DNA of 59,928 nucleotides from an uncultured Phascolarctobacterium sp. (GCF_937920985.1 NZ_CALDXR010000030.1:1-59928); one strand, 5' to 3'; numbered from the stretch's first letter, positions 23,714 through 32,803 are shown. Program-made: numbers and translations. Notes: generated by a model from the sequence alone, not told the origin.

Positions 23714-24540
23714 TGGATTTAAAAAATACTTTTGGCGAGCTGGTTGACAAGCTGCGTAAGGCAAGACCTGTCATCCACGAAATTACTAATTACGTTACAG
23801 CGGAAAGCTGTGCAGATGCTGCGCTGGCAGCAGGCGCTTCTCCGGTGATGGCCGATGAGCCGGAGGAGGTTATCGAAATTACCGCCGGTGCCGATGCACT
23901 GGTGCTGAATCTCGGTACACTGAGCTTCAATAAGCAGATTGCTATGGAGCGTGCGGCGCAGGCGGCCAAAACCAAGGGCATCCCCGTAGTGCTGGACCCC
24001 GTTGGCGTAATGGCTTCTACCGTACGTCTGAACTTCGCGCTGAAGCTGCTGAACGCAGGCTATATTGACATCGTGCGTGGCAACCACAGCGAATGCCAGG
24101 CGCTGCTGCTGGGGGCAACCGGAGGCCGTGGTGTGGACAATATGGAGCAGGGTACTGAAGAAGGCGAAGCACTGCGCACCGCTAAGGATGCTGCTGCCAA
24201 ATTCGGCTGCGTATTTGCTGTCACCGGCCCGATTGACAACATCAGCAACGGCAAGCAGGCTGTTGTGCTGAACAACGGTCACCCGCTGCTGCAGGATATC
24301 ACCGGCAGCGGCTGCATGACTACTACCTTAGTTGCCTGCTGCGCCGCTATTACCAAGGATATGCTCGTTGCGGCAGCACTGGGCGTAGTAATCATGGGCC
24401 AGAGCGCTGAGCTGGCAGCCAACTTTCTCGAGAAGAAGGACGGCCCCGGCATGTTCAAGGTGCGCCTGATTGACGCCATTTATCATGTAACTACGAAGTG
24501 GAATCTGGTGAACCTGAAACCTGAGGAAAAGGTGTCCTGA
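23713..24540 (+). CDS. thiM: Hydroxyethylthiazole kinase
   Basis: A 275-residue kinase that salvages thiazole alcohol (THZ) to its phosphate. RPVIHEITNYVTAESCADAALAAGASPVMADEP near the N-terminus is the family signature, followed by DALVLNLGTL, VLDPVGVMAS, RGNHSEC and DITGSGCMTTTLVACC with the catalytic Cys. It has single-base overlaps with both thiD and thiE, so the three are tightly coupled. Together with the absence of thiC and thiG nearby, this points to salvage of pyrimidine and thiazole moieties. Confidence 0.96.
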   Translation: MDLKNTFGELVDKLRKARPVIHEITNYVTAESCADAALAAGASPVMADEPEEVIEITAGADALVLNLGTLSFNKQIAMERAAQAAKTKGIPVVLDPVGVMASTVRLNFALKLLNAGYIDIVRGNHSECQALLLGATGGRGVDNMEQGTEEGEALRTAKDAAAKFGCVFAVTGPIDNISNGKQAVVLNNGHPLLQDITGSGCMTTTLVACCAAITKDMLVAAALGVVIMGQSAELAANFLEKKDGPGMFKVRLIDAIYHVTTKWNLVNLKPEEKVS

Positions 24541-25229
24541 TGAAAGCACAGCCTGATTACAGTATTTATCTGGTTACAGACGATGGCTGCCTGCAGGGCA
24601 GGGCGCTTATAGACTGCGTGCGTGAGGCGCTCGAGGGCGGCGTGACGCTGGTGCAGTACCGCGCCAAGACAGCTTCCAGCGCGGAAATGTATGATGAAGC
24701 GCTGCAGCTGAAGGCACTGTGCGACAGCTTTAACGTGCCGCTGATTATCAACGACCGTCTGGATATCGCCATGGCGGTGGGCGCAGCAGGCGTACATTTG
24801 GGGCAGGACGACCTTCCCTGCGCTGCGGCGCGCAAGATTTTGGGCGAGGATTACATCATCGGCGTTTCGGCGCACAATCCGGCGGAGGCTAGAGCGGCGC
24901 TGCTATGCGGTGCGGATTACCTTGGCTGCGGCGCTGTCTTTGGCACTGCTACGAAGACAGACGTCAAAAAGCTGGGGACAGACGGACTGGCAGCTATCTG
25001 CAAGGCGAAGGAACGGCCTTCTTACTTCGGACCGAATCTTTTGGCAGCTATCTGCTGGAAGAAGGGACTGCCTGTTGTCGGCATCGGCGGCGTAACTGCG
25101 GACAATTACCGCGAGGTGCGCGCGGCAGGCGCTGACGGCGCAGCCATAGTCAGCGGCATACTGGCGCAGCCAGATATCCGCGCTACGGTAGAAGCGATTG
25201 CCAGAATAAGCAGCGAGTTTGCCAAATAA
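24540..25229 (+). CDS. thiE: Thiamine-phosphate synthase, with an 18-residue insertion
   Basis: A 229-residue enzyme joining HMP-PP and THZ-P to thiamine phosphate. YLVTDDGCLQGRALIDCVREALEGGVTLVQYRAK at the N-terminus, IINDRLDIAMAVGAAGVHLGQDDLP, IIGVSAHNPAEARAAL, GCGAVFGTATKTD and GIGGVTADN are canonical. The protein is about 15-20 residues longer than usual: between GLAAICK and GLPVVGIGGV an extra 18-residue segment ends in a second LAAIC. At DNA level TGGCAGCTATCTGC occurs at 24988-25001 and again at 25042-25055, so a 54-base in-frame insertion or duplication is present next to the phosphate-binding loop. Activity is likely but not certain. Confidence 0.93.
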   Translation: MKAQPDYSIYLVTDDGCLQGRALIDCVREALEGGVTLVQYRAKTASSAEMYDEALQLKALCDSFNVPLIINDRLDIAMAVGAAGVHLGQDDLPCAAARKILGEDYIIGVSAHNPAEARAALLCGADYLGCGAVFGTATKTDVKKLGTDGLAAICKAKERPSYFGPNLLAAICWKKGLPVVGIGGVTADNYREVRAAGADGAAIVSGILAQPDIRATVEAIARISSEFAK

Positions 25230-25266
25230 CAAACGTTATCACAAACTTTCCTTTTTCAATAAAATT

Positions 25267-25295
25267 ATGGTCATCTTTCATGGTGACCATTTTTG
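25267..25295 (+). terminator. Terminator after thiE
   Basis: ATGGTCA (25267-25273) pairs with TGACCAT (25284-25290), followed by TTTTTG. Confidence 0.65.
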
Positions 25296-25376
25296 CATTA
25301 TGGCCGATTTTCCGAATTATTTTTAGCTAAAGCTGAAAAATGTTCACTAATTTGCCTATATTTATCGCTATCCATA

Positions 25377-25405
25377 TTGGATAAAACGCCGAAGTGTGTT
25401 AAAAT
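25377..25405 (+). promoter_or_regulatory. Promoter of purL
   Basis: TTGGAT (25377-25382) and TAAAAT (25400-25405) are 17 bases apart with a TGT extension (25397-25399). No purine riboswitch core or obvious repressor site is visible in the 230-base gap. Confidence 0.6.
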
Positions 25406-25460
25406 AGATACATAAATAGCAAGTATTCACCTCGAAAAAATTACATTGGAGGCCGTGTAT

Positions 25461-28400
25461 ATGAGTAAAATTAGAAGACTTTTTGTAGAAAAGAAGGATG
25501 CCTTTGCTGTTGAAGCACATGGCTTGCTGGCAGACCTGCGCAACAACCTCGGTATGAGCAATCTTACCGGTATGCGTATTGTCAACCGCTATGACGTGAT
25601 GGGCCTGAGCGATGAGGAATTCGCTATGGCTAAACAGCTTGTGCTGTCCGAGCCGCCTGTCGACAATGTCGTAGAGGAGGAGCTGCCGCTGGCTGCAGGC
25701 GAGGCTGCCTTTGCCGTAGAGTTGCTGCCCGGTCAGTATGACCAGCGCGAGGATTTTGCCGAACAATGTATCCAGCTGATTACCCAGAAGGAGCGCCCGA
25801 TGGTTGCTGCCGCTAAGGTATATGTGCTGGAAGGCGAGCTGACTGCGGAAGAAGTTGAAAAAATCAAGGCTTACTGCATCAATCCGATTGAAGCACGTGA
25901 GGCTGAGCAGGCTAAGCCTGAAACCCTCATCAGCACCTGCGAGGAGCCGGAAAAGGTTAAATCCGTTACCGGTTTCCTGACCATGTCCAAGGAAGAAGCA
26001 GAAGCACTGCGCCAATCCATGGGCTTGGCTATGAGCCTGGACGATCTGCTGTGGTGCCAGAAATACTTCAATGAAGAGCACCGCGAACCGACTATTACTG
26101 AAATCCGTGTGCTGGATACTTACTGGTCCGACCACTGCCGTCATACCACCTTCATGACACAGATTGAGGATGTAGATATCGTTCCCGGCACCTTTACCCA
26201 GCCTGTACAAGAGGCTTATGACAAATACATGGCTGCCCGCGACGAGGTTTACGGTGAAGACACCGAGCGTCCGGTAACATTGATGGACATTGCCGTAATC
26301 GGCATGAAGAAGCTGCGCAAGGAAGGCAAGCTGGCTGACCTTGACCAGTCCGAAGAAATCAATGCATGCTCTATCGTTGTGCCTATCGAAATCGACGGCA
26401 AAACCGAAGAGTGGCTGGTAATGTTCAAAAACGAAACCCATAACCATCCGACCGAAATCGAACCGTTCGGCGGCGCTGCAACCTGCCTCGGCGGTGCCAT
26501 CCGCGATCCGCTGTCCGGCCGTTCCTATGTATATCAGGCAATGCGTGTAACCGGCAGTGCCGACCCGCGCACCCCAATCAGCGAAACCCTGCCCGGCAAG
26601 CTGCCTCAGCGCAAGATTACCATCGGTGCAGCTGCAGGCTATAGCTCCTACGGCAACCAAATCGGTCTGGCAACCGGCCATGTACAGGAATACTATCACG
26701 ATAAATTTGTTGCGAAGCGTATGGAAATCGGCGGCGTAATCGGCGCTGCTCCCCGTAGTGCAGTTCGCCGTGAGCGTCCCGCTGCCGGCGATATCGTAGT
26801 GCTGCTGGGCGGCAAAACCGGTCGTGACGGCTGCGGCGGTGCAACCGGTTCCTCCAAGGAGCATACCGTTGACTCCCTCATGAGCTGCGGCGCAGAGGTA
26901 CAGAAGGGCAATCCTCCGACCGAACGCAAAATCCAACGCCTGTTCCGCAACCCTGCCGTAACCTCAATGATCAAACGATGCAACGACTTCGGTGCAGGCG
27001 GTGTATCCGTTGCTATCGGCGAGCTGACCGACGGTCTTATTATTGACCTCGACAAGGTTCCCAAAAAATACGAAGGCCTGGACGGCACCGAGCTGGCTAT
27101 CTCCGAATCTCAGGAGCGTATGGCTGTTGTTATCGCTGCCGCTGACCGCGATGCCTTCATCAAATATGCTGACGAAGAAAACCTGGAAGCAACTGTTGTT
27201 GCCGACGTTACCGAAGAACCGCGCCTGGTTATGTTCTGGCGTGGCGATAAAATTGTTGACCTGTCCCGCGCTTTCCTCGATACCAACGGCGTTGCACAGC
27301 ACACCAATATTGTAGTAAGCGAAGAAAAAGAGGACAACGTATTCGAGCAGGTTCCTGCTGAAGTAACCTCCGCTGCTGACCTTGAAGCTGCATGGTTGGC
27401 TAACCTCGGCCGTCTGAATGTCTGCAGCGAAAAGGGCCTGTCCGAGCGTTTTGACAGCACCATCGGTCGTGGCACCGTAATGATGCCGTTCGGCGGCAAA
27501 ACCCAGCTCACCCCGAGCGAGGGCATGGTAGGCCGCATCCCTGTACTGCATGGCAACACCACCGCAGCAAGCGTAATGGCCTGCGGCTACAACCCGAACG
27601 TTGCCTGCTGGAGCCCGTTCCACGGCGCTATGTACGCTGTAACCGAATCCGTAGTTCGTGCCGTAGCTCTGGGTGCTGACCCCGCTAAGCTGCGCCTGAC
27701 TCTGCAGGAGTACTTCCCGAAACTGCATGACGCCAACAGCTGGGGCCAGCCGTTCAGCGCACTGCTGGGTGCCTTCACCGCACTTGATGCTCTGGACCTG
27801 CCGGCAATCGGCGGCAAGGACAGCATGAGCGGTACTTTCATGGATAAAACCGTTCCGCCGACACTCGTTTCCTTCGCTGTGGGCGTAATCGACGGCAACA
27901 AGGCTGTATCTGCCGACTTCAAGGCAGCATGCGACAAGGTAATCTTCCTGTCCTGCCCGCGTAGCACTGCCGAAGTACTAGACTTTGCAGCCCTGAAGGA
28001 AAACCTGACCGCTGTACACAAGGCTATGGAAGCAGGCAAGATTGCTGCTGCTGCCGCTGTTAAAGAGGGTGGCGTAGCTGCACTGGTAACCACCATGAGC
28101 CTGGGCAACGAGCTTGGCTTTGAATTCATCAAACCGTTCCACGATACCGACAGTCTCTTCACTCTGCAGCCTGGTGGCATGGTTATCGAGCTGGCAGCAG
28201 GCGTAGAACCGGAAGAGCTGTTCGAAGGCCTGGATTACATGCTGCTCGGCCACACTACTGCCGAAGCAGGCATCACCATCAACGACACCAAGATTGACGC
28301 TGCGAAAGCCTTTGCCGCATACCGCGAGCCGCTACTGGGCATCTTCCCGGACGGCACTCCGAAGGCAGAGGAGCCTGCTGACATCGCTATGCCGCTGTAC

Positions 28401-29237
28401 AAGAGCGAGCTGACTCTCACCGCTCCGGTAAATATTGCCAAACCGCGCGTATTCATCCCCGTATTCCCTGGCAACAACTGCGAATACGACAGCGCCCGCG
28501 CTTTTGAAGCTGCAGGTGCCGAAGCAAACACCTTCATCGTGCGCAACCTTACCGCTGCTGCTATCGAAGAATCCGTAGAAGCAATGGTTAAATATATCAA
28601 CAACTCCCAGATTGTGATGATCCCCGGTGGCTTCAGCGCCGGTGACGAGCCTGACGGCAGCGGCAAGTTCATCGCTACCATGTTCCGCAACCCGCGCATC
28701 AAGGAAGCAATCAGCGACCTGCTCGAAAACCGCGATGGCCTGATGCTGGGTATCTGCAACGGCTTCCAGGCATTGATTAAGCTCGGACTTGTTCCGTACG
28801 GCGATATCCGCGATATGATCAGCGATGCACCGACACTGACCTTCAACAACATCGGCCGCCATATTTCCCAGATTGTTACCACCAGAGTTGTTTCCAACAA
28901 ATCTCCGTGGTTCAGCCTGTGCGAGCCCGGCGAAGAGCATGCAGTTGCCGTATCTCACGGCGAAGGCCGCTTCTACGCTCCGGAAAGCACTATCAAAGAG
29001 CTGTTCGCTAACGGCCAGGTTGCTACCCAGTATGTAAATGCTCAGGGCGTACCGACCATGAACACTCCTTTCAACCCGAACGGCAGCCTGTATGCTATCG
29101 AAGGCATTACCAGCCCCGACGGACGTATCCTCGGCAAGATGGGCCACAGCGAGCGTTTTGCTCCGGGCCTGTTCCGCAACATTGCGGGCGACAAGGATCA
29201 GAAGATTTTCCTGTCCGGCGTAAGCTACTTCAAATAA
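25461..29237 (+). CDS. purL: Phosphoribosylformylglycinamidine synthase, single-chain
   Basis: A 1258-residue enzyme of purine synthesis that converts FGAR to FGAM with glutamine and ATP. The N-terminal and AIRS-like synthetase domains hold YWSDHCRHTTFMTQI, FKNETHNHPTEIEPFGGAATCLGGAIRDPLSGR, CNDFGAGGVSVAIGEL and AIGGKDSMSGTF. From about residue 993 a glutamine amidotransferase domain follows (FIPVFPGNNCEYDSARA), with the nucleophile Cys1099 in LGICNGFQALIKLG and the His/Glu part in AVSHGEGRFYAPE. The fused glutaminase means no separate purQ is required. GGAGG (25448-25452) selects ATG 25461 over TTG 25446. The codon choice is strongly biased, consistent with high expression. Monocistronic. 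Confidence 0.96.
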   Translation: MSKIRRLFVEKKDAFAVEAHGLLADLRNNLGMSNLTGMRIVNRYDVMGLSDEEFAMAKQLVLSEPPVDNVVEEELPLAAGEAAFAVELLPGQYDQREDFAEQCIQLITQKERPMVAAAKVYVLEGELTAEEVEKIKAYCINPIEAREAEQAKPETLISTCEEPEKVKSVTGFLTMSKEEAEALRQSMGLAMSLDDLLWCQKYFNEEHREPTITEIRVLDTYWSDHCRHTTFMTQIEDVDIVPGTFTQPVQEAYDKYMAARDEVYGEDTERPVTLMDIAVIGMKKLRKEGKLADLDQSEEINACSIVVPIEIDGKTEEWLVMFKNETHNHPTEIEPFGGAATCLGGAIRDPLSGRSYVYQAMRVTGSADPRTPISETLPGKLPQRKITIGAAAGYSSYGNQIGLATGHVQEYYHDKFVAKRMEIGGVIGAAPRSAVRRERPAAGDIVVLLGGKTGRDGCGGATGSSKEHTVDSLMSCGAEVQKGNPPTERKIQRLFRNPAVTSMIKRCNDFGAGGVSVAIGELTDGLIIDLDKVPKKYEGLDGTELAISESQERMAVVIAAADRDAFIKYADEENLEATVVADVTEEPRLVMFWRGDKIVDLSRAFLDTNGVAQHTNIVVSEEKEDNVFEQVPAEVTSAADLEAAWLANLGRLNVCSEKGLSERFDSTIGRGTVMMPFGGKTQLTPSEGMVGRIPVLHGNTTAASVMACGYNPNVACWSPFHGAMYAVTESVVRAVALGADPAKLRLTLQEYFPKLHDANSWGQPFSALLGAFTALDALDLPAIGGKDSMSGTFMDKTVPPTLVSFAVGVIDGNKAVSADFKAACDKVIFLSCPRSTAEVLDFAALKENLTAVHKAMEAGKIAAAAAVKEGGVAALVTTMSLGNELGFEFIKPFHDTDSLFTLQPGGMVIELAAGVEPEELFEGLDYMLLGHTTAEAGITINDTKIDAAKAFAAYREPLLGIFPDGTPKAEEPADIAMPLYKSELTLTAPVNIAKPRVFIPVFPGNNCEYDSARAFEAAGAEANTFIVRNLTAAAIEESVEAMVKYINNSQIVMIPGGFSAGDEPDGSGKFIATMFRNPRIKEAISDLLENRDGLMLGICNGFQALIKLGLVPYGDIRDMISDAPTLTFNNIGRHISQIVTTRVVSNKSPWFSLCEPGEEHAVAVSHGEGRFYAPESTIKELFANGQVATQYVNAQGVPTMNTPFNPNGSLYAIEGITSPDGRILGKMGHSERFAPGLFRNIAGDKDQKIFLSGVSYFK

Positions 29238-29253
29238 GCTGAGGCTTAATAAC

Positions 29254-29418
29254 GACACAATAAAACGCTCTGCTGACCGCAAGGTTGGCTGAGCGTTTCT
29301 TTAGCTTTATATGCGTATATTTTGGCTATCCTCAAAAACCGTACAAAACTGTACAAACCGTACAAACGCAGGCGTGGCAAGGCTTTGCGCATGTACGGTT
29401 TTTGTTATGGTGTACGGT
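29254..29418 (+). repeat. CCGTACAAA-containing repeat, copy 1 (with purL terminator)
   Basis: About 165 bases nearly identical to 32804-32968, roughly ten mismatches by eye and no gaps. It begins GACACAATAAAACGCTC, whose AAACGCTC pairs with GAGCGTTT (29293-29300) to form the purL terminator. It then has three near-tandem CCGTACAAA-type units, a small GC-rich hairpin and an inverted TGTACGGTTTTT. It fills the space between the convergent 3' ends of purL and hicB. Confidence 0.85.
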
Positions 29419-29805
29419 TTAAACGATTTTCAGCTCCTTGACAAGAGCGTCCTGCAGCAGGCTGCTGAAATTAATATTGGCATCCAGAGCGCGCTTATTG
29501 AGCCACGCAGGAATAGTCAGCGTCTTTTTAACAGAACGTGTATTCTTCGCCAGGTCCACTTTCGACTGAATCAGGGAAGTATAGGTATTGGGTTCGGTCA
29601 ATTTGATGTTTTGGGGAGCAGAAGCTTGCGGCAGCTTTTCGCCGTCCTCCAGCAGTCCCAGCAAAAAGCATTCCATAGCTTCCGCCGCGTTGGCCAGCAG
29701 CTCCTCCTGCGTATCGCCTTGTGTAAAGCAGCCAGGAAGATCGGGGAATTCTGCCCACAAGCCATCGTCATCTACATGAATAATTGCGGGATATATAACG
29801 AGCAT
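29419..29805 (-). CDS. hicB: HicB family antitoxin
   Basis: A 128-residue antitoxin of a type II toxin-antitoxin pair. The N-terminal HicB fold reads YPAIIHVDDDGLWAEFPDLPGCFTQGDTQEELLANAAEAMECFL. The C-terminal part, with KKTLTIPAWLNKRALDANINFSSLLQDAL, is a ribbon-helix-helix DNA-binding segment. This two-domain layout lets HicB block HicA and repress their promoter. It follows hicA by 16 bases on the same strand. A likely operator, a perfect palindrome, lies in the shared promoter. Confidence 0.93.
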   Translation of the reverse strand: MLVIYPAIIHVDDDGLWAEFPDLPGCFTQGDTQEELLANAAEAMECFLLGLLEDGEKLPQASAPQNIKLTEPNTYTSLIQSKVDLAKNTRSVKKTLTIPAWLNKRALDANINFSSLLQDALVKELKIV

Positions 29806-29821
29806 GATATAGCGCCTCCTT

Positions 29822-30010
29822 TTATAATTTAATGCCTGTTCTTTTAAGGATAGCCATAAGTAAGCCTATTTTCATATCCTTACCATGAACAGGAATAACC
29901 TCAACCTGATTGCCTTTCTTTAAACGATGGTGACTTCCTTTTACGTTAGTCAGTTCCCAACCGTTTTTCAGTAGCAGGTTGAGCAGGGCCTTGTCTTTCA
30001 TTGTAACCAT
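29822..30010 (-). CDS. hicA: HicA family toxin (mRNA interferase)
   Basis: A 62-residue double-stranded-RNA-binding-fold toxin that cleaves mRNA independently of the ribosome. The core is LLKNGWELTNVKGSHHRLKKGNQVEVIPVHGKDMKIGLLMAILKRTGI, with the catalytic His in GSHHR. Length is typical. AGGGAGG lies 6 bases before the ATG at 30010; an internal ATG (MKDK) three codons later is the alternative. It is the promoter-proximal gene of the pair, the usual hicAB order. Confidence 0.93.
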   Translation of the reverse strand: MVTMKDKALLNLLLKNGWELTNVKGSHHRLKKGNQVEVIPVHGKDMKIGLLMAILKRTGIKL

Positions 30011-30031
30011 AGAGAACCTCCCTGTAATTCA

Positions 30032-30060
30032 ATTATAGCACGTGTACACGTGTCTAACAA
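30032..30060 (-). promoter_or_regulatory. hicAB promoter with a palindromic operator in the spacer
   Basis: On the minus strand TTGTTA (plus 30055-30060) and TATAAT (plus 30032-30037) are 17 bases apart. The spacer contains CACGTGTACACGTG (30039-30052), a perfect 14-base palindrome. A bound repressor would block polymerase, which fits HicB autoregulation. Confidence 0.75.
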
Positions 30061-30119
30061 GTCGCCTATAAACAAAAAAGACCTCTCGTACTACAACGAA
30101 AGGTCTTACCTTAGGCGAC
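30061..30119 (-). terminator. Two-tier hairpin directly upstream of the hicAB promoter
   Basis: The outer arms GTCGCCTA (30061-30068) and TAGGCGAC (30112-30119) and the inner arms AAGACCT/AGGTCTT (30079-30085, 30101-30107) plus TCGT/ACGA pair. On the minus strand the inner stem is followed by TTTTTTGTTT, so it would end transcripts entering hicAB from the right. Confidence 0.6.
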
Positions 30120-30297
30120 AACAATATTTAATTCGTATACAGTTTAGAATGGTAAGGAAAACAAGTCAAGAGATAAAGAAGGTGAAAGAATGATGCGGTA
30201 TATGCAGGGAAATTTATATTCATGGCGAATAATTAAAATGTAAAGCTTATACAATAATTATAAGTGAAAAAAAGAAATATAGAGAGGAAAGTATAAG

Positions 30298-31677
30298 ATG
30301 AAAAAGATTTTAGCTTTAGGATTAGGATTTTCTTTAATTATGTCCCTAGGCACTGCTAATGCTTCAGATGTTGCACAAAAGGGTGATACGGATATTTTCT
30401 TTAATCATGGAAATATTCGTCGCAACGGCAGACAGTTTTTCGAGTACCAGCGTGTAGTAAACTATAAGGATAAGGATATCAGCCTGTTGCATATGCGCGT
30501 TAAGGGTGATGATTATGTATCAGCTAAGCTAGTGCATAATCTGACAGGTATTGAAATACCGTTAGAACAATTGGATATAAAAACTGATTACGTGTTGCCG
30601 GAGGACAGAATTGACAAATGGTTTAAATATGATCCAGTAGCTTGGAAGAAGCTGGCAGATTATATTGGCGGCAAGAATGAACAGGATCTCCGCAGTAATA
30701 CTACTGAGTTAAATTGTGTGCTCAGCCTGCCTAACGGCAAAACACGTGACGTAGACTTTCGCATTGCGCCAAAGGATATTTACCTGACATCGCTCGCTTC
30801 GCATCAAGAGCTGCAGAAATCAGCCAAAGCCAAGGCAGACGCAGTCAAAAAGACTGATATTATTGGTAACCATTACAATTTTAATGATTACTATCAGCCT
30901 GATCTGCAAGTATTCTTTCCTAACAAAACCTTCAAAGAGGTCAAGGAGCTGTTGCGTTATAACTTAAACCCGCACGGAAAAGATGGACGGGTAACCAATT
31001 ATTTTACAGAAAATACCTTTGATGATGACATGAGGGTATTGGTACCGGTATGGCATTCAACGTATTCGACTTTTATCTGGTTTAATGAAAAACCGGAAGG
31101 AACATGGCTGAATTTCAATAAATGTATTCTCTATAATGATAAATTACACTGCTACCTCGATTATGAGAAATTCAACCAAGATGTGCTTGAAGCTATTGAA
31201 AAGACCTATACGGATTTTTATGGCAAACGTAATTATGGCTTTGAAACAAAAAAATATAAATATTGTGATAAAGATAAGATTAAAATTAGCAGCATCGGTT
31301 CCAACCCCGAACTGAAACCATTAGCGGATGCGTTAGCCAATAAAGAGCTGGTGCGCGTTATCGGTGTTAATGGTAGAAGGTTTAATATTTCAGGATTGTT
31401 ATATGATGTTTATACCAAATACCAGCCTGGCGACAAACCTGTTACATTTACCTTTATCATTAATAAGACGAAGCAGGAATTTAACGTAACAATTACACCA
31501 GAAATTATTCCGCCTGAACCGCCTGCGTTTGATTACGAAGAAATTAATAATAAGTATGCGAACAAAACTTCAGCTACGCTTAAACCGTGTGAATTGGCTG
31601 CCTACTCAGGCGAACCGTTCATTGATATCCTTGATCCCTTTACAAGCCGTAATGAGCCTGTAAAGTACCAATTCTAA
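30298..31677 (+). CDS. Unknown secreted protein
   Basis: A 459-residue protein I do not recognise. The first 22 residues are a clear signal peptide (KKILALGLGFSLIMSLGTANA). The mature part starts SDVAQKGDTDIFFNHGNIRRNGRQFFEYQR, a polar beta-rich pattern, and has no cysteine pair or enzyme signature near the N-terminus. A repeated theme of Tyr/Asp-rich stretches (FNDYYQPDLQVFFPNKTF, FNKCILYNDKLHCYLDYEKFN) is visible. GAGAGGAAAG precedes the ATG. The codon choice is AT-rich against the flanking core genes. It lies inside the repeat-bounded block, followed by a membrane protein gene that may be its partner. Confidence 0.75.
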   Translation: MKKILALGLGFSLIMSLGTANASDVAQKGDTDIFFNHGNIRRNGRQFFEYQRVVNYKDKDISLLHMRVKGDDYVSAKLVHNLTGIEIPLEQLDIKTDYVLPEDRIDKWFKYDPVAWKKLADYIGGKNEQDLRSNTTELNCVLSLPNGKTRDVDFRIAPKDIYLTSLASHQELQKSAKAKADAVKKTDIIGNHYNFNDYYQPDLQVFFPNKTFKEVKELLRYNLNPHGKDGRVTNYFTENTFDDDMRVLVPVWHSTYSTFIWFNEKPEGTWLNFNKCILYNDKLHCYLDYEKFNQDVLEAIEKTYTDFYGKRNYGFETKKYKYCDKDKIKISSIGSNPELKPLADALANKELVRVIGVNGRRFNISGLLYDVYTKYQPGDKPVTFTFIINKTKQEFNVTITPEIIPPEPPAFDYEEINNKYANKTSATLKPCELAAYSGEPFIDILDPFTSRNEPVKYQF

Positions 31678-31760
31678 GTAGCTTCATAAAAAATGTGAAA
31701 GAGAAAATGCCACACATTCTTAATACTTTGTGGAGTATGGTATTTTAAAAGGACATGCAC

Positions 31761-32783
31761 ATGGAAAAATGGCAGATATATTTATATCTTTTCTTTGTAG
31801 TCACAATATTGCACGCATTTTACGATAAACGTACCAAGCTAGCAGTAGGGGCATGTGTCTTCTTCGCTATTGTTGCAGGTGCAATTAAATATGCAACATA
31901 TGGTTTATATTCAGGATTACTAGCTTTTGTTTTGCTGCTTGCTCCTGCTGCCGTTGGTGCATCTATGCAAAAATCCGGGGTACTAAAGAAAGTATTAGAT
32001 GAAAGTGATGATAAGACTGAGGATGCTCCACCTGTCCCTCTTGCTTCAGCGGATGAAGATTTCCCGAATACTGCACAGGAAAGCGTTAATCCGGAAAGCA
32101 TGGTCAATTACCTGGATGATAATGGCCAACAGGTTGCAAATACATATCAACAATGCGAGCCAGAGGAAAAAACAGACGATGAAGCGGAAACTGGCAAGAA
32201 AATAATAATCTGTATAGTTATGTTTTTTCTGCTTGTCCTGCAAGATGTAAGGTTGTACGCGATTTTTGTAGCATACTTTCTGTTGATTTTTAAACGCAGA
32301 AATTACTTTATGGATAAAAGGATATTATGGCCCCAAAGTCTGCATCTGGTAAAGAAATTTTATTACAATATACTGCTGATATTCAGAATCTGGTTTTACA
32401 GCATGATGCTTTTGATTGCATCTATACTAGTAACAAATAAGCTTTGGTGGCAACCTGATTATACTTTTGCTTTTTATGCTTTCGCAATTGCTTTTCCGTT
32501 CTTTTTCGGGTTCTTGATTGTTGATATCTGCGATTTACATGATCTGTGGGCAGTCCGTTATCGGGCAAACACTATAAACGATAGAACTGATAAGCAGAGA
32601 AGCAACATAGATTATTACAGAAATCATTCAGATTTTAAAAATTATCTGGCGCCTGCAGGATTGATTCTTCTTTTATTTTTGCTTGATAGTCCGTATTTAG
32701 CTTTAGCTATGGTATTAGTTGGTATACTTATCTTAGTGCAATATACTTTATGGACATCTTCAAAGCAGGCGAGGGAAGAATAA
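31761..32783 (+). CDS. Unknown multi-pass membrane protein
   Basis: A 340-residue protein not recognised. Hydrophobic segments occur near residues 5-20 (IYLYLFFVVTILHAF), 28-45, 50-70, about 148-175 (IIICIVMFFLLVLQDVRLYAIFVAYFLLIF), 208-225, 235-255 and two near the C-terminus. A soluble acidic loop (residues about 85-140, rich in Asp/Glu) separates the first and second membrane bundles. AAAAGGAC selects ATG 31761; the ATG at 31755 is too close to it. It is 83 bases after the secreted protein gene on the same strand, and its 3' end abuts repeat copy 2. Confidence 0.72.
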   Translation: MEKWQIYLYLFFVVTILHAFYDKRTKLAVGACVFFAIVAGAIKYATYGLYSGLLAFVLLLAPAAVGASMQKSGVLKKVLDESDDKTEDAPPVPLASADEDFPNTAQESVNPESMVNYLDDNGQQVANTYQQCEPEEKTDDEAETGKKIIICIVMFFLLVLQDVRLYAIFVAYFLLIFKRRNYFMDKRILWPQSLHLVKKFYYNILLIFRIWFYSMMLLIASILVTNKLWWQPDYTFAFYAFAIAFPFFFGFLIVDICDLHDLWAVRYRANTINDRTDKQRSNIDYYRNHSDFKNYLAPAGLILLLFLLDSPYLALAMVLVGILILVQYTLWTSSKQAREE

Positions 32784-32803
32784 AATATATAACACGTTAT
32801 ACT

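Noticed and set aside
25368..26936. A 522-codon minus-strand ORF opposite purL.
   Set aside because: The plus strand encodes unmistakable PurL; the antisense frame has no family feature.
30190..30243. A 17-residue ORF with a good AAGGTGA site upstream of the unknown secreted protein gene.
   Set aside because: Too short to judge; no regulatory codon run or hairpin to support a leader peptide.
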